This document shows, one piece after another, positions 46,444-60,365 of a stretch of DNA of 64,000 nucleotides. Where the stretch lies: positions 943,813,195-943,877,194 of the forward strand of contig OY728120.1 of assembly GCA_963277665.1 (NCBI GenBank), written 5' to 3'. The stretch's first letter is position 1. The number at the start of each line of letters is the position of its first letter. Source of the DNA: Viscum album (taxonomy: Eukaryota; Streptophyta; Magnoliopsida; Santalales; Viscaceae). A program made the position numbers and the translations under genes. The notes under the pieces are model-generated. The model was not told the DNA's origin, did no database searches, and saw nothing but the letters and a program-made list of their open reading frames with translations.

Positions 46444-46457
46444 TTTTTAGGGGATAA
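46444..46457 (+). other. B polypurine tract
   Basis: TTTTTTAGGGGATAA ends immediately before the TGTAAAACCCC start of the 3' LTR. Confidence 0.65.
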
Positions 46458-49400
46458 TGTAAAACCCCATGATTATGCACATAAATTTAATATTTAATGC
46501 ATGAAACACTATGTCTCTAAGGAACTCCATTTATTATAACCTAGCCAGTAAATGTGATTTTTTCACCTCTTTGATTCAAATTTTGAAAAACTGACATTCA
46601 CAGTTGCGTTCAGTAAGATATTTTGAGTCTAATAAGACAAGCTTATATTTTGATGAATAGTAATATAAACATATGAATAGTAACATACCATTTTGTATAT
46701 TAATGAATATTAACTCATCCAAAAAAATACAAACTTTAACCACGAATTTATAAATACAATTTACAAATCTTATAAGTTAAAAAATGATCATAGTGTAAGC
46801 ATTGGTATTCTTTTATGTCATTAATATTTTAATTACAATTTAATGATTAATTTAATAATTTAAAATATAAATATATTTTCTCAAAATTGAATCATAAGTT
46901 GTTTGTTTTTCTAATGTTTATAAGAAAATTTTTTGTGACCTTCATTAATTTCTCTAAGTGTTATAAAACGAGTTATAGTTTCAATGTTTTTTTTATTAAA
47001 TTAAGATTTTATTTAAAAGATAAAATAATAATATTTAGAAATTGTTTTTTCCAAAAAAGGATTTCATATTTTAATTCTACACGTTGAAAATTGGTTGTGG
47101 TGAATTATTTATATTTTTCTAAAATACATGAATTTTCCATCGACAGTAAAAATGCAGTTTTGAGTTTTCGGTATGTTTAATGAAATCATAATTATGTAAT
47201 AATTAATGTAAAATTAAAGAAGACATTGTTAAATTAAAATAAGATATTATGTTTTCAAATTGGTTAATACAGTAGGAAAATACCATGTTCAGGACCATGT
47301 TTTTTCCAAAACCACTAATAAGGTGTCCTTTGTCATTAATAAAATATCTATCTCATTTACTATAAATACCCACTCATTGCATCATTTTCATTCATTCCAA
47401 ACACATAATACTAGAATATATTTAATTTTTACCATCTATGTGTCCCCCCAAGGTGGCCTCAATACCCCAAGGTCTCAACCATCGAGTTTTTGGAGTCAAT
47501 CTACACGATATGGGAATCTACCACCCTTCTCTTTTTTAAGATATCATTTTATGTTTTTATATTTATTTAAATTGTATTATGTTGGATAGATAATTAAATA
47601 TCTCCCATACTGTACATAATATATAATAATTATTAGATATCCATCTTTCTCTGATCCAAATATTTTTTCAATTTTTATGCGACATCGTTTGCATGCTGAT
47701 TTTTCATCAAGGATTTATCAACCTTTATTTTATTTCGAATTATTTTATTTTATTTTTTCCTTCCTCACGTCCTTTCATCAAAATTATATGATAACTCCAT
47801 TGACATACAAGTAATGTAATTTTTTGTGATATTTTAATAATTCATCCCCATCTCTCTTTTCCAAATCTTTTTTTCTAAAAAGGAAAACACCCTCTGAGAT
47901 GTGATAATTTATCACATTCAAGGGAGACATCTTATCAATTTCTGTTAACATATTTAATTACGATCATGAAACAATTTTTTGATGGTTTAATCAGAATATA
48001 ATATATTTATTATAACTTATTTAATGTTCTAGAATTTTTTTCTACACATTAAATTAATTTCTAAATCAAATTGAGTTCATTGTGATCAAAACTGCCAATT
48101 AATCCAAAAAATTATCATTAATATTTTATATAATGATTCATATTCACTCCAAATAACTAAATGTATTTTATAACCATGTAATCATACGTTTTTCAACTAA
48201 TAACATACTACTTATATTATATAAAACCATTCTTATTATACATTTTTATCTGTACATGAATATAAGTAAACTGATCATGAAAACCAAGGAAAAAACACTC
48301 ACGAACAATGAAATTGATCCTCTTAAACCAATCAGGAAGACCATGAATGAACATAATAAGTATATAATTAATCAATTAGATAAATAATTGGTTCTATAAA
48401 TATTAATTAATTTATTTATTTTTTTATCCTAGAAATAATGATCTATTCAAGAACATCATCGTGCTTATGGTAAGGGTTGCATCATCTCACTCCCATTTTT
48501 GTGAGATATTCTATATTCCCTACTACAACTTCTGTATGGTGTATCTATACTTCCCATTGAAGTTTCATATCTTCAATATATTTATTTTCATGATAATAAA
48601 TGTATCATTTTATTATTATTATTTTGGTCCCTGTGATTCAATTGATTACATTGTTTTCAGTATTTTCAATCCAAACCTCCATTTTCATTATGGTTTATCT
48701 TTTTCCCTACTCTCATTAATGAATTTATTATTTATTATTATTTACTACTCATAAATTATATTTTAATGTTAATTATATATTTACCAATAATAATCCTTCT
48801 ATATTTTATAAGGATTTCTATTTTTTAAAATAATCATTCAAAAATTCTTCCGAAAAACAAGCTCGATTCAAGGAACATCTCGGATTCTTACTTATTTTGA
48901 GGATAACTCAATAATCTATTTGAAGACATATTTATCATTCTAAAATAAAAAATTTTAAAATTAAAAATATACTTTTGTTCATTTATGGATTTATGAATGA
49001 AAACATACCTTTTTTCTATAAAATCTCTTTAATAAATTCCCCAAAACGCAATAAAATGCTATAATTATAAAGCTTATATAAAAACACTTTTTACATGATT
49101 TCACTCAGCGGTAAATCATTTATTCCTAAAATATAATCTCAATTTCCTTACCTTTTCTTTTTTGATATATACATGTTTAATACCAGATTTTTGGCAAATA
49201 AAAATTATTTTCCAAAAGAACACTTCTTTCCATTGTAGAATAGTTTTTTTCACCACACATAAACATTTATGAGATAAATTACTTGATCAAAAATTACTCC
49301 AAGAATGTGGTTTCTTTACTACCCCTTGTTTTATCACATAAATAGTCTCCTTATTCTCATTATATTTTAAGGTATTGTGATTTGAATGTTTCAGGGTGGT

Positions 49401-50370
49401 ATAGGACAATTTTTAATGTTTAAGGATTATTTCCTCATGATTTTCTCATTGGTCTCATTTAAAAGTATATTTATTTTCTTCAAAATCCTTTTATGAATAT
49501 TTTATTTAATTGATGTTTTTATTTTATGATATCATATACAATATTTTTTATGGGTTTCTAATTAGTTTGATTATTGATGTTGTATTTTCATACAATTCAC
49601 CAATTTATATTGAATGGTTAGTGTATATGTTTAATGTATGAGAAAAGTTAGTTACAATCAATATGTTATTTCCAATATGAATATATATGTTTTTTATGTT
49701 TATCCCTATTCATAAGAGAAATTAATTGGACTTAGTAAGTGTTGGGTGGGGCTCATTATATCATCTCGGTTCATAGGTAGGTTTCATGAGACAAACTATG
49801 TCATGGAATGAGGCCTTGAAAAATTTTTATTTATGGTCCTAGCACAAGGCCTTGGTGGGATATTCATGATGTATTGCATTATGAATTCCAAAATTTTATA
49901 AAATTTTATTAATAGTTCATGTGGTTATTCGACTAGTAGAATACCAATGATTCTGTTTTATTATGGAATTATTTATTCAGCTTTTATTAATTCTATAATG
50001 TGTTCATGTTTATTTTTAAAGGAACGTGTTTTTAGTTATTCTCCATGCCTAATGTTAATGTTTATGATATCTTCCATTATATTGATTACTCTTAATGATC
50101 ATTTGATCCCACCTCTTTATTATGATTAATTTTCTCAGCACATGAAGAAGTTTTTTATGAATGACATGTGTAAATAACATAGGATTTATGGATTTTATCA
50201 ATGGAGTATCTAAATATTTTATACTTAATGTTTTAATGTTGAACATATTTATTTATCTTTTTTCCAAAGCTACTAAACTACTCAATCCTTTGGGATGCAT
50301 ATTCCTTCTTTATATGCCAATGTAATAAAATAAGGCACCAGATCTAGGAAATTGGGACCAGGTCCTTAAA
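46458..50370 (+). repeat. B 3' LTR, uninterrupted (3913 bp)
   Basis: It starts TGTAAAACCCC and ends GGTCCTTAAA, aligned with GGTTTTTATA at the end of the 5' LTR (44254-44263). It preserves the empty sites of both insertions: ACCTAGCCAG at the CACTA site near 46540, and TAATTCATCCCCATCT at the 1.5-kb insert site near 47841. AATAA follows. Confidence 0.88.
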
Positions 50371-50375
50371 AATAA
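50371..50375 (+). repeat. Target-site duplication of element B, right copy
   Basis: AATAA, identical to 5768-5772. Confidence 0.7.
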
Positions 50376-51400
50376 TATATCAGAAGGGATATAGATATAA
50401 GAGACTTAGGTAGTTTGAATAAATTTTAATATGTTCACCTAAGGTGGAGATAGAATCTAGTCACTCTAATTGCTCTAATGAAAACAAAATTAAATATGTA
50501 GTTCTACAGGATCTAAAATGTATAATGTCATGAAGGAAGAAATATTCAACTATATTTATGCCATAAATATGAAATGAAAAACATATTAAATTTTATAATA
50601 TTTTCATTAATATGTTTTAAATGTTTTTGAGATATCCATCAAGATCATGAATGACAATGGAATACAAAAAGGTAAAAATAATTGAATAATCTTACTACTA
50701 ATGTTATGACCACTCTTTTTTAGTTCAAATTAATGGAGTTTTGGAATGATGGAAATCAATGTCATAACAACAGAACTAATGAATAGTATATTTAGCAACA
50801 AACTACCAAAACCAATGAATAATATAGATCATACATAATAACTCCCAAATAGGAGGATCACGCTAATGAAGTGATACAAGGTAAACATATTCTATAATAT
50901 ATATCTATGAATTCCATATTTTAATTTTATTCATTGCATTCTTATCACAGTATTTTTAGTGGAATATTGAATCATAACATCAATAATAAGATACCTAACT
51001 ATCTATGAAAAGACATGTTGGAATTATAATTTCATCTATGATACATAAATCCTCCATGATCAAAATGTTTAGAAAGGTACTTCCTATAAATATATTTATT
51101 CCTCTCTTGTTTGAATATAAGATAATATTGGGTATAGATTTGACATCCCTACAAATATCCCATATCAATAATTTGTTAAAAGTAAACTCATTTCATATTA
51201 AGAATCATTATGTTATCAATAATCAATAGAGGAACAGTATTTGATATCCCTTGGTTTAAAATTATATAATAAGGGTCACGTAACCTACTAACCGTGGATT
51301 TCTAGCTTCAATAATATTGGGGGATATAGACATTGATTATTTAACTATTATAACATAGTATACCATTTTAGTTTTTCATTATCTTCCCAAAAATTCACTA
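50376..51400 (+). pseudogene. E gag end and protease region, badly worn
   Basis: This continues element E after the B insertion. An ANEVIQGKHIL-like stretch near 50863 resembles the start of gypsy protease. An F-x-S-x-x-S pattern near 50930-50955 may be the worn D-S-G-A-S-H-S motif, with the catalytic Asp gone. Assignment rests mainly on position upstream of RT. Confidence 0.45.
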
Positions 51401-52260
51401 GAGTGTGAGGATAAGATTTTTATTGAACACATACCTCGATCCATACCTATCTCAAAGAGTTTATATAAAATGCATCACATTGGATTAGAGGAAGTAATGA
51501 AGATGAAAGTGAATTGGGAAAACGGATTTATCTTCCCACATGATTCACCAATGTGATCACCAATACTAATTTTTATAAATAAATATGTATCTGTGGATCA
51601 TTTCAATGACTATAATGAGCTTAGACTATTACAATTTTGAATAAATATCTGTTACTGTAGATCGGTGAGCAGTTTGATTAACTTATATGATCATTGTACT
51701 TATATAAAATTGACATTTGATGTGGATATAAACATTTCAGTTCCATGTGGGGGATAATTACAAAAAATGATTCCAAATGTGCTATAGACACTATGAAATT
51801 ATATTAATTTTATTTTAATTGGTTAATACTTATATCATTTTCTTAGATATAGTGAAAAATAATTTATAGTCTACCTAGATCAATTTCTGTTTATCGTTAT
51901 AGATGATAATTTTATATACTCAAAGAGTGATTAAGGACATGTAGATCATTTTAATATTATGTTTTAGACACTGATAAAGAAATATCCATATGCCATGTTT
52001 TTTAGGTGTCTGTTTTAGTTTTATATTATATATTTTCTAGGTCATTTAATTATAAGATTGTTCATATCATTAGCCCTATAAACGATGTGAATTATCAAGA
52101 AATGTCCTATAACAACCATTTAACCTATATCTATTGTTTTACTATATTAGTATGGTATTATCAACACTTTTATGAGAAATATTGCATTGCTATCCAATCC
52201 ACTAACCAAGTATTCCCAAAATTGGTTATAGTTACATTGGAGAGATAAATGTGAATAAAT
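51401..52260 (+). pseudogene. E reverse transcriptase remnant
   Basis: Pieces in several frames follow RT order. NGFIFPHDSPM near 51520 corresponds to the GFIRPS-SPWG motif. YNELRLL near 51613 corresponds to YRELN. RHYE lies near 51790. YLDQFLFIVIDDNFIYSKS lies at 51872-51928 with both catalytic Asp codons present (51902-51907). FLGH appears near 52018, as in the connection domain. Frameshifts and stops separate all pieces. This is clearer than expected for the oldest layer. Confidence 0.75.
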
Positions 52261-52700
52261 ATTAAATGAACTAAAAATAATGTTAGTCACTACTCATATA
52301 CACACTTTAACATGTATTGGGGATGAATTTATAATATATAGTGATTCTTTGAAAAATGGTTTTTGTTGTGTCCTTAGGAAAAATGATAATGTAACTACTT
52401 ATGCTACATGCCAATTAAAGACTATTGAGAAAAATTACCCAGGAAATTATTTGGATCTAGCAATGAGTGTATTTTTAATAAATATTTGACGAAATTATCA
52501 ATATGGTAAATAGTTTGATATATATATAATGATCACAATTTCTTGAAATATATATTCACAAAAAATGAGTTAAATATTCACCAAATTATGTTGTTAAATT
52601 TGATAAAATATTAAGACTTCTAAATACATTTCCATCCCAAGAATGAAAATAATGTGGGTAATGTTTCTTGTAGAAACTAAAAATCTACCCTGTCTATAAT
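52261..52700 (+). pseudogene. E RNase H remnant
   Basis: An open stretch at 52280-52489 reads EFIIYSDSLKNGFCCVL (Asp of YSDS is the catalytic position), then TYATCQLKTIEKNYP and DLAMSVF. Past a stop, an NHNFLKYIFTKNELN-like segment lies near 52530-52580, the DHKSLKYI equivalent. The usual ADALSRK end may be worn into a NVSCRN stretch near 52660-52680. Confidence 0.78.
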
Positions 52701-52859
52701 GTGTTGTGAATGAGACACAGTACACATGTATTTTCGAAATATGAATCTAGAATTCATACGGGGTGATGAAAAATAATATTTTTTCCAAATAAATGATTGA
52801 CTATCCATTTAGGTAAAGATAATATAATCATATAAATTGGATGTGGATCTAAATTTAAT

Positions 52860-53990
52860 AGTGTGAATATTATGGAGGTCAACATTGGTAAAGATGTAAC
52901 TGAATTATTTAAAACCCATATATGTGTCCCATAAAAATTTGATCAAGAAATAAATTTTGGATAATGTGATTATCTCATGCTTCTCTATTCTTCAATTATG
53001 TATTAAGATGTAAAGATATATAAAACAAAACCATTGTTGACATAACATGAACAATGAAATTGCTGAATATGTATCTCGATGTTGGGTATGAAAACAATAT
53101 TATGGTCAAATGATAAAAGAGTAGGTGTATATTGAAACTATCACTCATAAAAATGGATATATGAAAAAATCCCCATATATTTCATCATCAGACTCCCCAA
53201 TATATATAAATTATATAATTTTATTTTTTTATGGTTGATCACTTTATGAAATGATTTATTTTTATTACAATCAATGAAGATTTATGTCTTTACTTGATCA
53301 CGAGCCTATACATAGGGGAAGTGGTGTCTATACATGGATTACTGCTATCAATTATATTGGATAAGGATCTAAGATTTATTCTATTATTCTAGAGAATTAT
53401 CAAGAAATAATTAGGGAAAAAGATGAGTTATTTCACCCCTTATCATTTTCTGGAAGATGTGAAATATTAAAGAACCATTTATACTTCTTAGGATACGTTG
53501 ATATCTTAGTTGATTAATTTAAAATAATTTGGGGATCAATATCCCCACCTATTTTATTATTCACATAAAAGTAATTTCAATTCAATAATTTAGATTCAAA
53601 CATTTGAGGCGTAATATAGGAAGAGATATAAGAATCTATCTTGTTAGGGTGATTTTCGAGAGAAGAAGATGATAGGTCCTAACCATGTCCATGAAATGAA
53701 AGCTAACGTTCAAACTATTTGCATAACATTAAAGTATCCCAAATCCAACAGAATAGTTATATATACAACCATATATGATACCTATAGTATGCATACGGTC
53801 AAATGGTTTTACATTATATATCATTGTGGAGCATAGATATGATTTTCTTGAGAATGTTAAAGATCATCCCTAGGTACATGAGTTCCTTTAAGATCCTTGA
53901 TCATGTTGGGGTAACATCTTATCTCCTATCACACACTCTGAAACTCTCCCAAGTGCATGATTTAGGTGGTTAGACCGCCTCCCAACCCAT
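52860..53990 (+). pseudogene. E integrase remnant
   Basis: The zinc-binding end is seen as NNEIAEYVSRCW near 53052-53090, after a worn KMYRDIKQN-like segment. MVDHFMK at 53230 is the family's VDR-TK-SAHF region. VVSIHGLLLSIILDKDLRFI at 53320-53378 holds the second catalytic Asp (codon 53360). KMIGPNHVHEMKANVQTI near 53670-53715 matches the GPELVQE linker. A GPF/Y-like FKILDHVGVTSYLLSHTLKLSQVHDL run lies at 53885-53965. The Glu of the triad is not recognised. Stops are frequent. Confidence 0.75.
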
Positions 53991-54886
53991 TCTAACGATA
54001 TGTATATAATTTCATTATTGAAAATAATATACTTAAATGTTCTTATATGGATGGAGATACCATTATCTATACCTCTCATATTCAATCTAAAAATGAAGTT
54101 ATTTATCATGTGTGTGTGCAAACTACTACCTCCATAATAAACATATTTCAATTTTTCATCACCATGTTTTAGTGCATGTTCTCAAAATGGGTTTATAAAA
54201 TAAATATTTTTTTAAATTCATGATTTATATTTTGGAAATATAATTTAGTTATTCAATAATTATCCTTACAAATAATTTCTCACCGTAAAACTAACCTCCT
54301 AAAAACAAACATAAAATGTGGAAAAGGAGATTTATTTATAATTAAAAAACTAGTTTTAGTTTAACATTATTCTTACAAATCTTAATATTATGATTTTTCA
54401 CCTTAATATAAACATAATAATTTAATAATACTTTTTTGATAATGATATTATAACAAAATTATTTATTCTATATTCATACTCACACATAAATTCTAGCATA
54501 CTCATGTTTGGTAGGTTTAACCACCTACATGATTATATGAATTTCTATCAAATATGGAATTGGAAGACTAATATTGGATATTAATAAGTAAATAATCATT
54601 TTTTTGTTTTTTATTATTAATATAAACATTTAATTTATTATTTATGTTACCACTATTCATTTGATAAAAATCACTGAAGCTTGCTCATCAACAAATTAGT
54701 ACACAAGAAATGTAACTAAACTTATCATAGAATAAAATTATATGTTTATAAACTATCATAAAAAATAAATTTGATTACATTTTATGATAAATGAATGATA
54801 TAATTTTGGGTAAAAAAATGAACAGAATAATGATTGCAGGACTAAATCTAAATGATCAATATTACCGACATGGGAAATAGATTATG
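53991..54886 (+). other. E region between integrase and 3' LTR
   Basis: No chromodomain motif is recognised. The sequence becomes strongly AT-rich after 54180. GACATGGGAAATAGATTATG just before 54887 could be the worn polypurine tract. Confidence 0.4.
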
Positions 54887-56381
54887 TGTAAGAACCAAAT
54901 TTTACAATTGTATATAATATTTATATATTAAGGGATATATAAATATGAATAAGGTGATTAGATATTTTATTAATATAATTTTTAGGGGTATATAGAAGGA
55001 TAATGAACTTCCATGGAAATTAAGAATTATAGGTAAGAGACTTTTCTAACTCAATTGTTCTTCTTTGAGTCATGACATTATTTTAAAATTTGACCTACAA
55101 TGTTCCATTTATTCATTGATATCCTTTTAACATATTATGTCCTCTTTTGTATCCATAAGGAATATGAGTTCATAATTTAAACTCCCTTCCATGAATGGCA
55201 TTATTTTCCATAATATTATAATATTTTTTGTAAAATTAACATCCTCTTCTAATTGGATTTATATTAAATGGATCTTTAAATCAAGAACATGTTTCTACTT
55301 ACAACCAATATTATTTTTCTAATTTTGAAATAATATTACGCATCAATTAATTTAATCATTGTACTATAAATTTTTAGGAAACCACTCATACTCTAGTTAA
55401 TTATTTTGATTATATTTTTCTATATATCTAAAAATGGATCTATTTCCATGATGTTATGCTTTAAAAATAACACTCTAAATTATATTACTAATCTCCCCTC
55501 TAGGTAGATTTAATTCGATAAAAATTGATCTAGTTTATTTGGCGATTTATATGAAACCTTTTTAAATTTAGTGTCTTAACTATTCTTAATCAGTGGTTTT
55601 AATGATGTGATAATTTGATGTTTTTTATAGCACATGTGTGTATAGTTAATCAATAAGTGATGGGTGGTTATGTATAGTCATCTAATGTTTTGGGTGAAGT
55701 TTAAAACCTCATGAAATAATGGTGAAATGAGAAGTGAATGTTTATCTATAATGGAAAATCATTTTGATGCATGATCTACAGTGGGAAATAGGTTGTAATG
55801 CTTGGTATACTCTAGGAAATAGGTGGTGATACCTAATCCACGATGTGGTGTTTCTATGGTTATCTTTTTGCCACATCCGATTGATATGTTATTAGGATCT
55901 AATTACTATATCATGATTTAAGTGTAAAATTTTCCAAGTATTTACATCATGTTATATTTTTGAACATATGGGATTATTTATTATCTTATGTTTATATATG
56001 AATTTTTCATATGATTACAAGTTCTTTAAATATGATTTTTATTTCTTGATTATGTTTTATCATTTTCCTATGATCTCAACAAGGTTGACATCTTCATATG
56101 TTAGCTTCTACATTATTGATCATTTAATATGTCAGCTTTTTTTCTTTCCATTTCTTGGGGCATAAGGATGGGGTTCACTTGGGTGATGTCTAAAAAATCC
56201 TATTAGTATGAAATTTTTTAGAAATTTTCACCAAAATTGTAAAATGAGTAACTTATATATATTTTATCCAAAACCCATAATACATTAATTATAGATTTTC
56301 TTAGTTTATTTTGTAATTTAATGAATTTATTTATGATAATTATATACAATAAAGTAATTCTCAACTTCGGTTTCCACAATC
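54887..56381 (+). repeat. E 3' LTR
   Basis: It starts TGTAAGAACCAAATTTT, a common gypsy LTR opening, and contains TATAGGTAAGAG at 55028. It is collinear with 3126-4560. The right end is approximate. A possible target duplication could not be identified. Confidence 0.65.
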
Positions 56382-58022
56382 TCGATATATTTATATATAT
56401 TTTTCATTATATTTTTTATTTAAATATATTCATGCATTCTTAATCATCAAACATCCTCAAAACCCACGGTATGTATTATAATGAAACTATTAGATAATAT
56501 ATTAAATCATGTCTAAGTCTTTAAAATCACCCATTGATAAAATATCATTTTAAAAAGTGATCTTCTAAATGCACAATGTATAGCTCTCGTATTTAGATTC
56601 ATTTTTTCTCTTATGTATGAAAAATATCCATCAATACGATCATGAAAATACAAAATAAATTATCTGCTATTAAATTTGCATACTTTTTGATATAATATGA
56701 TGTTTTATACTCTTATGGAGTGAAAATTCTGACCACCATAAAACATTGGAAAATATTTGGTCTTTCTACACACAAAATTATTGTGATCAGATTCCTCCTA
56801 GTGTGGCCCTCCACTTTGCATTATTCCACTGTTTATTTTCAAAATTAACCAAATGCATCAATGAGTTTCATTTCCATGAGTACCCTTATGTTCGGCCTAT
56901 TTTATCCTTATAAGAATCCATCTATAGAATGTCCCACACAGGGAATTGACTAGATACCTCTACACTTTAACTTCTTCTCGATCTTACTTGTACGTAGGTC
57001 TTTATTCTAGCAACTGACCTTAGCAAGGATCTTCCATCTACCATTCCTCAAATAAATGTTTTCCTTGCTTGATTATATATTAAATATGATTCACATCACC
57101 CTTAATAGACTCCATTTTTATATTAACAAAAATCCTCTACCTATCCTTACAGAGACAATAAGAATTTGGGTACCTTTTCATAGATTTATATAGAAAATTT
57201 ACATTTTGTAGGTCAGTGTGAACCTTAAAAATGGTTGTGTTGTATTTATGTAACACCTAAATGACTTATTATAAATACCTATAAACCTTATGAAGTTTCG
57301 TCAAAGGCACGTAACATGTCTGTAAGTCCATATTAAGCTCGATGTAATTCCAAAATGTCACTTATAATCATTCATCCTTCCTAAAACATATCAGAAACAT
57401 AATATAGAGATATCATGGTGTTACTTCCATCATATATATCACTTCATACAAATAATCATATAATATTTAACATAAAAAAGTCATACATGGTCATACAATA
57501 TCATTATATTTGGAAATAATTATGTAATATTTAATATTTCGTTCTTTAACACCATTACCAAGGATCCTCTATGAAGTTCATAACAGTCCTCCAAGCATGA
57601 CACCCTATATCATCAACCAAAACATAATTAAACTAATCCATCTAATATATATATATATATATATATATATGTTATCAATTCATCAAATATATAAGACAAT
57701 TTTTGAAACACTATTTAGGGGTATGATGGAGTGTATCATAGGATAATCATAATAAGAAGACAAAGTAACAAAATAAATCCTAAAGAAAGGTAAAAAATCA
57801 ACATGTTTTTAGATTTGTAGACTAGAAATGAATATATGGAATTTTAGGATAAATTTGGTTGTAAAAAATAAAAAAAAAATAAAACCAATATCATACAATT
57901 TGACAATTCAATGTAACTTATATTTTCTTGATTGAAAAGCACAGAGAATGAACATTGATATTGGAAAGCAGGTTTACATCCCACATGAAATGAAATTATG
58001 ACCTTGTCTCTAACATCAAATA
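56382..58022. other. Region between E and the C-family LTR
   Basis: Positions 56720-57350 are less AT-rich and may be decayed coding sequence on the minus strand, but I could match no family. An (AT)n microsatellite runs at 57646-57670. Confidence 0.4.
57646..57670 (+). repeat. (AT)n microsatellite
   Basis: Twenty-five uninterrupted alternating bases. Confidence 0.9.
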
Positions 58023-60000
58023 TGTTACACCCCATGAATATAAAATATTTTCAATTTTTAATAAATTTAATTTGGTTTCTAGATTTCATTATACTCAACA
58101 CCATGATATGTTTATAATATATACCACAATGAGTTGGCTTGCGTTACCTGCAAAGAAAATATTTTCCGAACACTAATGTATTATTAAAATATTATTATTT
58201 AATATAATAAGATATAACCTAGCCATTATGATGGAGATTATGAATATTACTAAAAAATAATGATAATTTACGGTTCATATTATTCCATACCAATTAGTTA
58301 TAATTGAATATATGAAACAATTAAATATAAGGAGAATTGTTTTATAAAAACATATTTTTTGCTGACAAAAAAATTTTATCCTAACTAATTGAATTAATTA
58401 ATATTATACATATTCAATAAAAAAATATAAAATCATTGAATATATTTGGAAGGTATAAGATAAGAATAAACTCAATATTACACATAAAACCTATATTTTT
58501 ATAAAGGACGTTTTAAAGAATTTTGATATTGAATTTATTTTAAATAAAAATTTTGGAAGTGTAATATATAATATATCAAAAAATAAAATTAAACTTTTAA
58601 ATAGGAATCTAAAAATTAATTGTGATGAATTTTTTTTTTATTTTTCAGATAAGTTTTATTTTTTGATGAATATTGATAAAATATTACATTTTAATTGAAA
58701 ACAAATTTTTCATCTAAAGATTTTATTAGGTTAAATTATATTTTAAGTTGGTTTTGATGTATAAAATTATCTATATTTTATCATTTAAACTAGTTCAGTC
58801 CATTGGAATCTATTTCACATTGAATTATAGAATAAAAACATTTCATTCTTTTGTATGTTTCCAATTTAAGAACACAAATTCTCATTCCGTTAATGGGATT
58901 AATTTTAAAATAATTAATAAAAATTATGGGTTATAAATTTTCAATGATTAGATTCCAATTTTTTATTTTTTTGGGTCTAAATATTGTAAATAGGTTTTTT
59001 TATTTTGGGGAAAAAGAATTATAAATTTAGTAATATTTCTAATTACCACGTTTTAGGGAAAATCAGTTAATTAAGAGTTATAATTATATTATAAGTATTA
59101 TAAAATTACCCTAACAGTTGAAATAATTTAATTTTATGTTATATTGTGGTGAAGATCCTTTTATGGGTGGATTTTATGGCTTCCTGGACCCTCTTGGATG
59201 ACATTAATCCGTTTAGAGTATTTTATTTTACGAGAAGTTCAATATGTCACAATATTATTTTGAATAAGTGTTACATTTTTATATATATGTTCATTTAGAA
59301 GATATAATATCCAATAAATATTAATTTAAATATTTAATTTTTATATTTATCATGATGATTTATCTTTAATTATTAGTGAAAAAATAATTCAAATAAATTC
59401 TTTCACAATGATGATCCAGTAATTATTTAATTAATAGACATACCAAATAAAGGTTATTAAAAATATTAATAAAAATATAATTAAATATAATTTATTTAAT
59501 CCATAAACTTTATTGAATACCTAGTCATATTTTGAATATATTAATCTTTTTTTAATTTATCTTGTGTATTGATATTTTTAAATAATTCAAGAAATGAATA
59601 GTGTCAATATTGACATTAATGACATTTAAAAAATAATAATATTTTATTAACTAATATAAAATTTATAAGTACCTAAAAAATGGAAACTTTACTCGGATAA
59701 AGTTTAATAAATCATCCATTACTCATATATGTTTATTTAGTCATTTTATAGTAACTATATTAACTCCTAAAGTGTAAAAATCCAAGAGATAACTGTAAGA
59801 GCTAAATGGTTTAACTAAGAGTTAAATCAAAATGATATGGGTAATAATGTGCCAAAAAAATTTAAATTATTTTTTGATATTATTTTGACATGTATTCATG
59901 TTATATTAAAAATAACTCAATTTTTATTTATTTAGAATAGAAAATGAATTTACATAAACTCAATAGTTTGAGAGTTTCTGAATGTACCATGCACATAAAT

Positions 60001-60007
60001 TATAAAA
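60001..60007 (+). promoter_or_regulatory. TATA box of the C-family LTR (right copy)
   Basis: TATAAAA, followed by GAGCATCCTCCCTCAC. It corresponds to 7753 in the left copy. Confidence 0.45.
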
Positions 60008-60365
60008 TAGAGCATCCTCCCTCACTTACTCACACCAAATTGAGCATTCATGCTTGAATAAATCCTCTCCAAATAATATCCAATCTTCCATAACCTCATC
60101 CTATATTTCTCCCTTAGGTGATAAATCAAACTAATGAGGTCTTTTTATTTAAACTAGATGGGGTTAACAGAAAACGTAGTAATGTTCTTCAACGATCGAT
60201 TTAGATTTATTTATTTCAACACACATCAATTTATTTTTATTAAATATAATATAATAAAAAAATTATCATTAATATATAGAGATGTTTTAATGTTATGTTT
60301 TTTATCTACATTTTCACACACTTCAATCAAATGAGTATCAAATTTACCGTTCATGTATGACAATC

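Larger units (their letters stand above)
5773..50370 (+). mobile_element. Retroelement B: Ty3/gypsy element with 3.9-kb LTRs
   Basis: The 5' LTR is split by a CACTA element into 5773-5857 and 38911-44263. The internal region is only about 2.2 kb (44264-46457), and the intact-length 3' LTR is 46458-50370. AATAA flanks the whole. The internal remains are a leader block like that of element A, gag zinc-knuckle traces, an RNase H tail and a polypurine tract. Protease, RT and most of integrase are missing, so the internal region has undergone large deletions. The lineage is probably the same chromovirus group as A, judged from the leader and the 3' end context. Confidence 0.85.
3126..56381 (+). 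mobile_element. Retroelement E: outermost decayed Ty3/gypsy element
   Basis: The element has related LTRs at both ends (about 3126-4560 and 54887-56381). A gag remnant lies at 5400-5772, and protease, RT, RNase H and integrase remnants lie at 50376-53990, all on the + strand in normal gypsy order. The 44.6-kb gap between gag and protease is exactly element B, which carries its own target duplication. E is therefore the oldest layer of the nest. Its end coordinates are approximate because the LTR ends are worn and I could not find a convincing target duplication. The protein order PR-RT-RH-INT marks it as Ty3/gypsy; the clade is not certain, since no clear chromodomain remains. Confidence 0.75.
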
